Assembly (NCBI GenBank): GCA_019022495.1
Contig: JAFEKR010000006.1
Location: 2,976,001 to 3,040,000, forward strand
Direction of reading: 5' to 3'
DNA length: 64,000 nt
Origin: Epichloe hybrida
Lineage: Eukaryota > Ascomycota > Sordariomycetes > Hypocreales > Clavicipitaceae
This document shows, piece after piece, positions 37,508-47,525 of this stretch (position 1 is the stretch's first letter; the number at the start of each line of letters is the position of its first letter). The translations under genes and the position numbers were made by a program. The notes under the pieces were generated by a model. It saw nothing but the letters and a program-made list of their open reading frames with translations, had not been told where the DNA came from and ran no database searches.

Positions 37508-39227
37508 TTATTTCGATACAAGCTTGGTAGATGCGTTTCCGACAGGAAAAGTAACCATGAGATCAAGCAGGGAAAGGGCGACGTGTGCAGCAGCGAGGAC
37601 AGTGATCTGGTTGTTCGTATCATATACAGGTGCAACTTCCACCACGTCGCCTCCCACGATTTTGAGTCCTTCCAAACCCTGGAGGATCGAAAGCAGCTCT
37701 CGTGTGGACCAGCCGCCTGGCTCCGGAGTGCCAGTTGCTTTGTCCCGGGTATCAGTGAGACAGAAAGAGAGGACTAGACGTTTCAAACAAGCATCCCCCG
37801 GGGTGGATTGGGTCTATTATTACCTGGAGCAAAAGCCGGATCCAAGACGTCAATGTCAACGGTGACATAGACGAGGCTATCGCCTACGCGTTGACGAATC
37901 CTGTCAATGACACCGCGGATGCCCAATGTATCTACTTCGCGGGCGTTCAGAGTCGCGAACCCGCACCGCTGGTCGTCGGCGAGGTCACGGCGGTGATAGT
38001 GCGGCGCGCGGATACCGGCATGGATTGAATTGTTGAGAATCAGGCCCTGGATTCTTCCGCCTGTCAGAAAAGATGGGCCATGACAAGCTTCCTCCAGTGC
38101 GGCGATGACAGACCTCTTCGTGAGCAATGTATAGGAATGTGCCGTGGTCTAATTTTCTACAATCAAGTTAGGTTGGTTGGCCCAGCTGGTGCTTCACATT
38201 ATGTTTTGAACAAAAGTTTTGCTGCTTACGCATATTCAGATAACGCATCATCATGTGTCCAGGTGTCTGACGATCAGATGGAAAGGAGAATGTCAGTCAC
38301 TTGCAGTCCACCAAGTTGAGAGTGAAGACTTTCAAATTTGCGATTTGCCGCGAGAGCGAGTGGCACTCACCAATGTGGCTATCAAAATGAACGACGGCCA
38401 CCTCCTCACCCCATCGCTTTCGCACAGCCCGCAGAGCCGAGAGCGTCGTGCTGTGATCACCACCGAGCATCAGGACACGAGGGAAGAGACAGCGCTCTGG
38501 GTGCGCCGCCTCTCGAAGAGTAGCAATCTCTTGGGCTCTGTCGAGTGTTCCAATGGCGATTTGCTTGTCCAGATTGTACATGGGGACATCTCCGCAGTCT
38601 ACTATTTTCGCCCACTCGCGCAGAGGATCACGGTCTGTTCATGACAGGACGTCGTCAGCTGGGAGCTGGGGAGAAGCCACCCGGGACAAGTCAAGAGGCT
38701 TGGACAAACCGGTAAAGGGACTATAACCAAAAGACATGATCTGGGTCGCGAATCTTATGTTGGGCGGGCCAAAGCGTGCTCCGGGCCGAACTGTGACAGC
38801 CTACATTCACACATCTCGACGACAGAGGGGGAGGTTAGCCAGGCGCAGCTTGCATGAAGCTCATAGCTCGGCATGAGCAATTTGAATGAAGGGTAGCTAG
38901 CGGATAGATGCTAGGATTGGTCCAAATTCATGGGAGGCGCGAGAGGGACAAAAAGATTTACGCTTGACTGACAATGTCGCTGGGGGCGCCCAAGATGGCG
39001 ATATCGTATGTACTCTCTTTGTCGCTCTTTGCAAAGCAGTTCATACTCGGGACATTCATAAACGTGTTGAACGCTTGCGAAGAGCTTGCTAGGATGTCGT
39101 CATTGTTTTGCGAAGCAAGCCTTGGATGAATTGTGCTTTGGCCACGGCCAGGCCTAACAACAAGTCCATTTGCACCAGCGTGGATGCATAATCCAGATAA
39201 AGTGTGTAGAATCCGCCAAATAATCAT
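37508..39227 (-). CDS. Agmatinase/arginase-fold ureohydrolase with N-terminal signal sequence
   Basis: Manganese enzymes of this family remove urea from guanidino compounds such as agmatine. Seven exons (39227-38973, 38800-38710, 38634-38371, 38266-38230, 38156-38114, 38046-37824, 37737-37508) join in frame to 380 aa. The N-terminus (MIIWRILHTLSGLCIHAGANG) looks like a signal peptide or anchor. The catalytic set is intact: GGDHS near 180, FDSHIDTW spanning intron 3, VDIDVLDPAFAP, and the Glu of VVEVAPVYD. YDIAILGAP, RPGARFGP, HGTFLYIAHEEG and NNSIHAGIRAP are typical of the fungal agmatinase-like subgroup. It sits between the ABC transporter and the repeat-peptide precursor. The substrate is unknown; a free amine is the default, but a peptidyl arginine is possible given the neighbour. 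Confidence 0.88.
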
Positions 39228-40396
39228 TGTTTTTTTTTTCTTCTTTTCTTTCCCCCAGGTCAATATGCTCAAGCTGGGTTCAAGTGACAAGCGGGCAGAA
39301 TGTATACAAGTCCTGTGGCTGGCAACCTTTGAATGAAGCACAAATTTGATGCTATAGTCAGGGTTGGGGGGGGGGGGGGGGTTCACTTTGACTTTTTCGG
39401 TTTTTGCTCTTTCAATATCTTTGTGTGCATAAGCGGAGAAATAGTGATGAATTATTTTACTCCGTCATGCAGTGGAATCGCCGGCATGCTGTGTAGAATG
39501 ACACGATTTCTCCTCCACCTCGGGCGTAACCCATGCCCGAATGCATACGACTCTACGGATCCGTACTACTCTCTGTCTTTGGAAAGATGAGGCTGGCTGG
39601 CGAGACCTTTTGCAAACGAGTCTACGGATACAAGCACACCGCTCTTTAGAATTGCTGTTACAGACCTGGACGCCGGCCCCCAAAGGCGAAGGTGTGGCAA
39701 GGCATAAAAGGGATACTTGACGCACAAATTAGTGGCCGGTTGGCTGCGCCTCTTTTTTTTTTTTTTGTGCAACAGAAGGCAGTCCCACGGATTTAGATGA
39801 TGAGATGCACATCCAGAATCAATTCCTGAGTTAGTGGAGGTCGGGGATGGGGAGTGGTGATAGAATAATGAGGAACTTTACAGTTTGGTCATCACATCTA
39901 GCTTTTGTAATGTCTTGGCGACGAAACCAAGCACCGCCGGGGAGGTGAGGTGGTCGGCCGAAGATTCGGCAGGACCGACTTTCAGGTAAACGGAACGTTC
40001 TGTTCGTACTTTGGCTTTATTTGTGTACAATGGACAAGGCACAATGGGTTTTTTAGGAAATGCCATTTGCAAAAGGTGGGCAATTACGCGGACATACGAG
40101 CTGCTGGCACTAGTATTCATCATTGGCTTGGTCAAATTGACTGGAAATACTCAATGAAAAAAAAAAAAAAACATCGTTGTGTATTGTAACTCTCGATTTA
40201 TTGCCACACCGACACGCTGTTCTGCAACGATGGTATGAGTGAATAAATAGCTAACGCGTCTGTTGAAGAGCATTTCCACCAGCGCGGCTTCTTGCCATCT
40301 TGTGTCCTCGAAGGATTCTATCAAGGACAGATGGCAGACTGTTCGGCACAAGTCCAGATTCTGTTGAAGAATCGGAGCTGGGATATGATATGCCAT
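39228..40396. other. Intergenic region between ureohydrolase and RiPP precursor
   Basis: It holds the ureohydrolase promoter, a poly-G run (about 39367-39380), one copy of the 73-bp dispersed repeat (39692-39772) and poly-A near 40158-40171. The precursor 3' UTR is at the right end. No gene is seen. Confidence 0.6.
39692..39772 (+). repeat. Dispersed short repeat, copy 2
   Basis: It starts GTGTGGCAAGG, passes CGCACAAATTAGTGGCC and TTGGCTGCGCCTC, has an expanded T run and ends GTGCAA. The flanks share GAAGG (five of seven positions), possibly an eroded 7-bp target duplication. Confidence 0.8.
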
Positions 40397-40826
40397 TTAA
40401 AGGTACGATTGGTGACGATCCGGCTCGGCACGAGAACGTTCCTTGAGGTAAGACTGGTGACGATCCGGCTCGGCACGAGAACGTTCCTTGAGGTAGGACT
40501 GGTGACGATCCGGCTCGACACGAGAACGTTTCTTGAGGTAGGACTGGTGACGATCCGGCTCGACACGAGAACGTTTCTTGAGGTAGGACTGGTGACCATC
40601 CGGCTCGGCACGGGAACGTTCCTTGAGGTAAGACTGGTGACGATCCGGCTCGTCAAGAGAACGTTCCTTGAAGTAAGACTGAAGTCCGTCAGGCTCAACG
40701 AGGGCATCAGTAGCAGCTGCTGCAACACGTTAGTTGGGTTTCCACCATGCCATGGTGAGACTAACATTTTGTTGGGGCGGCTAATGCCAAGGCTGGGAGA
40801 AGAATGAAGACGTTTAAGAACCGCAT
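40397..40826 (-). CDS. Repeat-type RiPP precursor peptide (dikaritin/KEP-like)
   Basis: Two exons (40826-40766 and 40719-40397) give 127 aa. The 46-nt intron has a GTTAGT donor and a TTGCAG acceptor; an alternative acceptor 3 nt downstream keeps the frame. Residues 1-18 are a clean signal peptide (MRFLNVFILLPALALAAP). After a short spacer come seven 15-residue repeats of the form SR(A/V)EPDRHQSYLK(K/E)R, the last ending Tyr-Leu-stop. Gln-Ser-Tyr is invariant; repeat 1 reads DGLQSYF, and repeats 1 and 3 have Gly instead of Arg. Two of six junctions are dibasic KKR (Kex2-type); four are KER. Ustiloxin, phomopsin and asperipin precursors share this plan: secretion signal, Tyr-bearing repeats, basic spacers, adjacent UstYa genes. 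A TATAA word lies about 110 bases upstream. The other five frames are also open across the 45-bp repeat but lack a signal peptide. Confidence 0.87.
40400..40705 (-). repeat. 45-bp in-frame tandem repeat within the precursor gene
   Basis: Seven copies of a 45-bp unit (codons for 15 residues) differ by only a few bases, many of them synonymous. The last copy lacks the basic spacer. This near-identity at DNA level suggests recent homogenisation. There are no unique spacers, so it is not a CRISPR-like array. Confidence 0.95.
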
Positions 40827-41928
40827 TTTTGGTAAATTATAATGTCAGCAGAGTAGTGTATGTGGCTGAGTTTGATGTTGGAGTTCAACTGCAAATAGTA
40901 CCATCAGGGAAGAAAAGGCAGCAGCAGCTTCGGACTTATAAACAAGTTTATTCCGTCACACCCGTCTCGATTCCAGAGCTATAATCTACTAAAACTTGAG
41001 AGGGGTTTGTCTATCCGATTCTCGCTGCATCTCTGACGAGCTGAAATCCGGCTAATGTTACGTGCAATTTTCATTACGTATGACTTTTTGGCTATCAGAG
41101 CGTGTCCTACCTGCATATATAGCAGAACAAGGCAGTGTGATCCCTTGTCTCCTCACCTACTATGTTTTTGACTGGTTTAGGCATGAAGCTACTTTGCCGA
41201 AACGGGTTTGAGATCACTAATCTATGACGCCCAATGTAGCTCAAGTGCTTTTGAGGTGCACGAATAGTTTCCTTCGAGATTGGAGTTGCCGATCGATCGC
41301 GAGTGAAAGAGGGGAACCTGGATAACGTAGCAGTGATTAATGGTACCATTATTCGATGATCCGTAAGTCTTGGATTGTCTTGGATTACGTGGCATTGGAT
41401 AAGTAGACGTAGTATCCGAGTAGAAACAGCGGCATACAGGTGATAGATTCTTGTGGACGTTTTTGATTTGCAAATTATGCACATTATCACGTAATTGAAA
41501 ATGCACACACATCTTCATATCTGAAACCAAATGACGTGATATAATCATTGGAGTTGCTTATTGCTGATCCGCAAGTGTGACGCAATATGATCATTGGAGT
41601 TGCTTCTTCCTAATCCGCAAGTTTTTGGACATGCCGAATCAGTTGACATACTTCACAAACGATTTTCAGGAGACAAAGAAATTCACATGGCGAAATTTCT
41701 GGCTTTAGCACATGAGGCGATCATTTCTAGCAAATATTACAGATTGTAGGTGGTTATTACAGTTATACGCGGCTAGTGTTCTTAGAAACTCAATGGCTTT
41801 GCTATAACCATGTTTCAAACGCTTCATTCCCCAAATTAGAGGCTATCAAACATCATTTCCGCTACTACTATAGTCAAAAGGGCCAGCTACAAACTATTAG
41901 TAATAAGCCGAGTTTAAGACTAATATGA
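40827..41928. other. Intergenic: promoter of the precursor and 3' flank of UstYa gene A
   Basis: It holds the precursor promoter (A-rich leader ACCAAAAATG, TATAA near 40936-40940) and a 46-bp tandem duplication at 41533-41624. Frames here look non-coding. Confidence 0.55.
41533..41624. repeat. 46-bp tandem duplication
   Basis: Two imperfect copies of a 46-bp unit share the cores ATCATTGGAGTTGCTT and ATCCGCAAGT. They lie upstream of the precursor and downstream of UstYa gene A. Confidence 0.75.
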
Positions 41929-42933
41929 TTACTCACGAAGCTCAGGGTGGAAGTTGGGATGTTTGATCAGAGATTCATCAAACCCGTTGAAGAAATGCGC
42001 CCAAGCCCACTCCTCGATGGCCTCCCAATTGGCGCACTCATGCACGATACGAAAGTTGGGCCATGGTTTGTGAAAGTTGGGAATCCAGTCAAATGTCAAC
42101 AACGACACGTCAGCGTTGCACATGATATACTGTCGCAAACTTTCAAGACAGTGATCTATCCCGCGCCATTATCAGCTGAACCCGTCCCAGTTTCGTTTCA
42201 TGCTTTCAAATTCCTTGAAAAGCCTTGAGCTCACCAATGTGCTGACCAAGATTTTTTTCCTTGGTCATGTTATAGTAATCTTGATGTAAATATCTCCGTA
42301 CGTATCTCTTGAAAGGCTGTCAGCAATGCCAACAAGTCAAAAGCATGGATGCAACTGACAAGGCAGTGAAGCTGGTGATAGACATCCAAGCCTGCCATGT
42401 AACCAGATCCGTCTCGTAGCGGAACAGATGTCCGATTGATCCGTTCCAGAGTAGCCTTGCTGACCCGAACAGATGAAGGGCCTAGAAGCTTGTCCCAAGC
42501 CTCGTCAAGCTCCGACCTTGGAGGCCCCTTGAAGGGGCTGGTTGCCTCAAGCGCGTTTTCTAACAAGCGCGGCTCCCACCTCAGCGCCTCTAAAGCTGGG
42601 CCTATGTCACAATATTCGTCAGCCTTCCATTCCAACACGGATCATGTAGTTGTAGAAGATTTCTGTTGACTTACTATACGCGTTTACACCGGTTTTTCGA
42701 ACATTAGCAACAGTGCAGCCTCTGTAGTCCCAAAAAGCGAAGAATAATGTCGTATAAATTGCTGCAAGAATCAAGTGGAATACTAGGGACAGTGGACTGA
42801 ACAAGCACCAGCGTGTCTTGTTTTGTTGAAAGGAAGAGGGGGAAAGCTTTTCATTTGACGATATTTTGGCTGAACTCCTGAATTGCGTCAAGAGTGTTTC
42901 TGAAGCTGACGTTATGTCAAACGACTGAGGCAT
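41929..42933 (-). CDS. UstYa-family (DUF3328) oxidase, gene A
   Basis: UstYa-like proteins are membrane-anchored oxidases that make the cyclic ether or C-C bonds of ustiloxin, asperipin and cyclochlorotine. Four exons (42933-42675, 42601-42360, 42307-42235, 42155-41929) join to 266 aa. A single membrane helix (about 43-68, FSPLSLVFHLILAAIYTTLF) follows a basic/Ser-rich cytosolic tail. The lumenal domain has the family start YSPALEALRWE, FKGPPRSELDEAWDKLL, the first HxxHC motif (YHQLHCL, split by intron 2 just after CL) and RYLHQDYY. The second motif HIDHC is split by intron 3 and followed by LESLRQYIMCNADVS. All four His are present. It is the UstYa gene closest to the precursor and is divergent from gene B. 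Confidence 0.92.
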
Positions 42934-43503
42934 GATTAGAACGATCGAGTCCCAACGAGATGCAAAGCTTCACACAGGTGTATGAAGGGGGAACAAATGC
43001 TAAACCAAACGTTGGGTGCCACGGAACGCATTGCCAGTAATTAGATGATACGATTTTATCCCAGGGAAAATTTATTCACAAAGGGCGCAAGACGATAGAC
43101 CTACACCATGAGAGCGGCGTGTAGCGTGGCCATTCCCCGCCTCTTGGGTAACATCGACCGCGGTCTTCCTTCGCAAGGCTAAAGCCGTGGATCCCGACGC
43201 AGTGCGTCGGGTCATGTTGCATTTGAGGGGACATGACTATCACGAAAAGTGTCTTATTCCCACACCGGTGTTTTATTTCTATTTCCTGCCATTACATTTG
43301 CATACATCAAGAAATTCAACTATTGAGGAGGACGTATGAGTCGAGAGCCTTTGGCACGATAAGAGTATACCCGAGTACCCGAGTATCCATATTGCACTGC
43401 CTCTGGAGGAATCAGCTCGAGAAAGAAAAACAAACCTGGGTCAAATTAGGCCCCTTTCTATTCACATTTCCTTGAAACTAATTCAATTCAACAACATCTT
43501 GTG
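42934..43503. promoter_or_regulatory. Divergent promoter of UstYa genes A and B
   Basis: 570 bases lie between divergent start codons. There are several CCGAGTACCCGAGTA-type direct repeats near 43366-43386, a candidate binding site by repetition only. No gene is seen. Confidence 0.5.
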
Positions 43504-44522
43504 ATGGGTTACTGGAACTTGAGGCGTGTCTTTACAGACAGACTCAGCCAGACGCCGCCGGGATTCTCGCGGGTGAAATGCGACGATCTTGATCAAGAAT
43601 CTTCGCTTTTGCCGCCGAGAGAGTCCTCTTTCCTGGGCCTGAATACTCTCAAACTATCACTTTTTGCCCTTCTTTATGCGTTGTTTACTTCCGCTTTGAC
43701 CTGCTTCGCAATATGGCGCTTCGGCTTTGATTGCAATGTCGCTTCAAGGGCGAAAGACGACCGCCTTCTGAAGACGCCAATACCGGACTGTAGGATGCTT
43801 CACAAGAATGACAATAGCCTGTAAAGCGAGACTGACTATCAACGCATAGTTCCTAAAGAAATTCGAATGTTTGAAAGAAACTCCACATTCACGGATCCGC
43901 CCACGGCCGAGAACGACGAGGCATGGAATAGTCTTCTACCGGTAAGTGAGAAGAAACCGAAGACTGATTTTCTTTGCCTCTGGTTAGATTTCAATCACTA
44001 ACATCAAGTGAAAGTCTGGTAGAGGTTTTGTTTTTGTCAAAGATGGAGAAAAATATGGCCTGAAGCCAGGCATAGACACCGGTCGAGGTGAAATTTATTC
44101 CGTCTCTTTGTACCATCAGATTCATTGCCTGGGGCTGGTCCGCACGAACTATTGGCGCCTAGTAAATGGGGTCATGAGTGGTGATGATACAGAGATCACG
44201 GAATTTGCACACAGTGAGTTAAGCGGCTCACACACTGCGCATTGTTTCGATTATTTCAGACAGAGCTTCGAATGCTCAGCCGACATGTCACTTGAATGGA
44301 ACAAGCCAGGATCCAAGCAGGTAGACGGCGTGGGTATTCCCCACGTCTGTACAAGCAAGGTTTGTCTTCCCAGACTCCCCCTAGAACTCTGAAAGGTGCA
44401 CAAATTGAACGTCGCCAATCTAGCGGGCTGTCAAAGAATACATGGACAAGTATCAGTTTGATGGCGCTCGTAACCACGATATCGCGGCTCGGAGCTTGAC
44501 GGCTGCTTATGGAGAGAATTGA
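43504..44522 (+). CDS. UstYa-family (DUF3328) oxidase, gene B
   Basis: Four exons (43504-43789, 43850-43941, 44015-44359, 44424-44522) give 273 aa. The membrane helix is at about 55-80 (LSLFALLYALFTSALTCFAIW). The lumenal part reads IPDFPKEIRMFERNSTFTDPP and DEAWNSLLP, then GRGFVFVKDG. The paired motifs are YHQIHCL and HTAHC, the latter followed by FDYFRQSFECSADMSLEW. A conserved tail, HVCTSKRAVKEYMDKY, crosses the last intron. The exon 1-2 junction needs a 60-nt intron (GTAGGA...CATAG) to remove a stop at about 43822; a 29-nt alternative is too short to splice. All four motif His are intact, so it should be an active family member. It probably acts on the same secreted peptide as genes A and E. 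Confidence 0.9.
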
Positions 44523-44801
44523 GCGGATCAAAATCCATTCAAAATCATGAAAGTGCAACTCTCTTCAAGTATTAAGAGCAACAGTAGCTAGTGACTGAGT
44601 AATCCTTAAATATAGTATATCGAGTCGGCAACCACAGAGAAAATGAAAACATTTTACAAATACATTGTACAAACAAAGTTCATCGACCTGCTAGATACTT
44701 TCGTGTGGTGCTAAAAAAAATGGCCCGAATTGCGCTTGTGGGCGGTCGATTATATTGAGATTGATTGCGTTACTATAACTACGGAAAAAAGCAGAGAGGT
44801 T

Positions 44802-45590
44802 TCAAAGTAGTAGGATACAGGTCGGGAAACGCACCGCCACTTGGTGCAATCCTTCTTCATCGCCTTCACTATCTTGGAACAGTGTCTCACACTCCATGAG
44901 CTCATTTCTCTCGATGGTGTAGCCGTCGAGGGCTGTCCCGTTCTTGACAGCTCCGTGACACTTTCTCCAAGCAAATATACAATGATTCCGGAGATACGAC
45001 TTGCGGACAAAGAGCGAAGAGTGACGACCTTGCATCACGTTTGCCAATGATATGGGTTCAACTGCTCCAGCCTTGGTCCAAAACTGCCCCTTCTCCAACT
45101 CGAGAAATTCTCTAGTGAGGTCAAAATCGTGGCATTCTTGAGGAAGCCAAGCGATCGAAATGGGATCAAACATGCACCCTCTGAACCTTGCTGTGACAGG
45201 ATCACTGCCGCAGACACCAGAGGAACTTGCATTGTTTGATGATAGCGATCCGGTAGAGACGCGATACAGATCGTACGCTGCAGAAAGGGCCACAATGAAA
45301 AGCAAAAAGGTCACAACCTGCAGGAGTTTGCGGAAAAGGCCCGAGGGAGCACGTCGATCTGGAGCGTCTGCTTGACTGTCCAACTCGCCGTTTTTGTCAA
45401 GCAACGGAAATGTCTTCTCCTCCTGCGCCAAGAGGCCAGCATTGCCAACGTCTACACTGGATCTTGAACTGCCTAGCCCCGAAGGCTCCTCAAGACGGAC
45501 TATGTGATGAGAAAGATTAGAGGACGGATAGGGGTAAAAAAACGAAATGCATTACGGTTGATACTAACCATAGCTAGTTCTGGAATTCAT
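44802..45590 (-). CDS. UstYa-related CG/HxxHC-family membrane protein, degenerate active site, gene C
   Basis: Two exons (45590-45569 and 45499-44802) give 239 aa. The tiny first exon encodes MNSRTSY and continues VRLEEPSG after the intron. One membrane helix lies near 70-90 (LLQVVTFLLFIVALSAAY). The domain starts CGSDPVTARFRGCMFDPISIAWLP and matches gene D (CGSTPEEARSLGCFFDQLSFAW), so the two are paralogues. Where gene D has HATHC and HTVHC, this protein has LRNHC and ELMEC, so three of the four putative metal-binding His are gone. It is either catalytically dead (a partner or scaffold) or decaying. The frame is otherwise fully open. The DUF3328 relationship is inferred from the paired HxxHC layout and the location. 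Confidence 0.78.
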
Positions 45591-46028
45591 AGCCAACGGC
45601 AGACAAACGCAATTGAAAAAAGAGAAGAAAATACAGATTGAAACAAGCCCAAAGCTGGCTACGATCAGTTTCGCAATGTAAAAAAAGCTGAAAAGCTCTC
45701 GAATGTGGGCATCCTTTATCACATAAGTGCTATGGAGTTCTATTGTGTATGTAGATGATACCAGTGGCCGTAAAATATTGGGGCAAGGTACACCCCAAAT
45801 GGATTTATTGATAATTTCATGACAAGAATTTCATTTATGCGCCTATATCACTTGGAATATTCACAAAGCGAGGTCCTCGCTGATCCAGAGAAGTTCCAAC
45901 AAGGGTTTATCAAGGATTACATCTTCAAGGATTACTTGGCTCATCTCATAACTTGTCAAAACAAGATCCAGATTGAAGAATACTACCAACCTTCCAAAAG
46001 TTTCCCGTCGAACCGCGATAATCGCAAC

Positions 46029-46622
46029 ATGTTTTCAAATATCAAATCAGGTTCTGGCCTAGTTGCTCTCATAGCATTCCTCTTCATTGTGACCGTGTCA
46101 CTCGAGGCTATAGCACACACTGGTCTTCTCTCACGGCCCTCTGATCATTTGGAATACACAGTATTGCAAACCACGGCAAACAACCCTTCACGACTCGACT
46201 GCGGCTCAACACCTGAGGAAGCACGAAGTTTGGGGTGCTTCTTTGACCAGCTCAGCTTTGCATGGCAAGTTCCTGAATGCTACGACGAAGAAACCATCAC
46301 AGAATTTCTAGCCGCGAGCGAGTGGCAGTACTTTGACAACGAGGCCGGCACGACAAGGGTATCGAGTCAAGTAGTTGCTCGAGGTGAGCGATCGGTTCAC
46401 GTCACCTCCAAATTCCACGCCACACACTGTTTATTTCTACGCCGGCAAATGGTCAGGGCGTTTGAGAACGGACGGCCTATAGACAGTCATCTTTGGGCAT
46501 ACAAGCACACGGTGCATTGTGGTCAAGTCTTGACCAACGCCACCTGGATGGGCGGATATTTGCACACGAGGGCTCCAATCATTTATCCCGAGTGCAGGAC
46601 ATTGAAGGACTGGAAGTCCTGA
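46029..46622 (+). CDS. UstYa-related CG/HxxHC-family membrane protein, gene D
   Basis: A single exon from the ATG at 46029 gives 197 aa. The frame stays open upstream to 45819, but those 70 residues look unlike the family and the membrane helix (LVALIAFLFIVTVSLEAIA) normally sits close to the start. The lumenal domain has CGSTPEEARSLGCFFDQLSFAWQ, PECYDEETITEFL, W-x-Y-F, then HATHC (KFHATHCLFLRRQM) and HTVHC (YKHTVHCGQVL). All four motif His are kept. It is divergent from its paralogue gene C. A function in peptide modification is inferred from the neighbourhood. Confidence 0.8.
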   Translation: MFSNIKSGSGLVALIAFLFIVTVSLEAIAHTGLLSRPSDHLEYTVLQTTANNPSRLDCGSTPEEARSLGCFFDQLSFAWQVPECYDEETITEFLAASEWQYFDNEAGTTRVSSQVVARGERSVHVTSKFHATHCLFLRRQMVRAFENGRPIDSHLWAYKHTVHCGQVLTNATWMGGYLHTRAPIIYPECRTLKDWKS

Positions 46623-47525
46623 TTTGCAAAGGTTGGTGTGGGACAGAGGCACACAATTCCTCGTTTACGTCAACGCAACCCCATGCTTATTAGGGTGTGA
46701 GGTTTCAGGATGTGTAGATATCAAGAGGTTAGCGTAGCTATGCACTTATCCGATTGTATGACATGTTGCTTTCGGCCGAGTCCCATCGTGACTATTACTA
46801 ATACTAGAGGGGCTGCAAAACTTATCTTTGAGTTACCCGGCCGCGATATTCCCTTTGCCTGCCTGCTTGGCTCGTACGAGCCCACACCACCGACAAGATC
46901 ATGACACACACATACACACATGGAGTTGGGTGTTAGACTAATCATGCGCAACCTCATCTTTGTCTCAATGCTGCCGTCCCGCGTCGCCTTTTCCTTTTCC
47001 AACTCTCGATTTAATTGGCCAAAGACTTGGGTTTCCCACCCATATTTGTAATATTTGGAGCATCGTGACACCCTCGGGGTCGGCAGATGCGGTTCAAGGG
47101 CCTCGTGTTCATTGCCCTCCAGTACTTCTTGTGCGAGACGCGGACAACCGTTGATCACGACATCGCTCGATTACTCAAATATCTACAATAAATGTCCGAG
47201 ACAAGAGTGGAGACGATGCCCGGCTGTTCATGAATGCAACTTGCCGGCATTGACTACGTGGCAAGAACTCCCGAGAGTTATCATGCTTCTTGACACGGCT
47301 TTCATTGCACCATCGGAATTGATTTGTCTGTGCGCTTGACGCAGGTGATGAAATGGGTTCATTCGTGTCGCCATGATCTGATGCTTGTGGCAAAATGTGT
47401 GCCGTCGAATTGCCAGGGACTGGCCATTCATTCCCTCGCTGCTCCAGCGTTGACTCCTCAGACCCCAGCCCAAGTCTTTAGAATCACTGAAGATGAGAAG
47501 AGGGGTGCAACTACCCAGCTTCATC
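46623..47525. other. Intergenic between genes D and E
   Basis: No gene is supported. It holds the 3' flank of gene D and the promoter of gene E. Short frames on both strands show no recognisable motif. Confidence 0.55.

Noticed and set aside
40400..40705. CRISPR-like direct repeats
   Set aside because: There are no unique spacers; the unit is continuous and coding, and the genome is eukaryotic.
40292..40807. Plus-strand frame with LVTIRLGTRTFLEV repeats, and another minus-strand repeat frame, over the 45-bp array
   Set aside because: A 45-bp unit without stops opens most frames. These lack a signal peptide, spliced start or sensible composition, whereas the chosen minus frame has signal peptide, intron, basic spacers and a stop right at the array end.
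43820..43849. 29-nt intron in UstYa gene B
   Set aside because: Too short to splice; the 60-nt intron 43790-43849 keeps frame and family sequence.
45819..46028. 70-residue N-terminal extension of gene D
   Set aside because: The frame is open, but the sequence is unlike the family and would place a long tail before the membrane helix. Start at 46029 preferred, though not proven.
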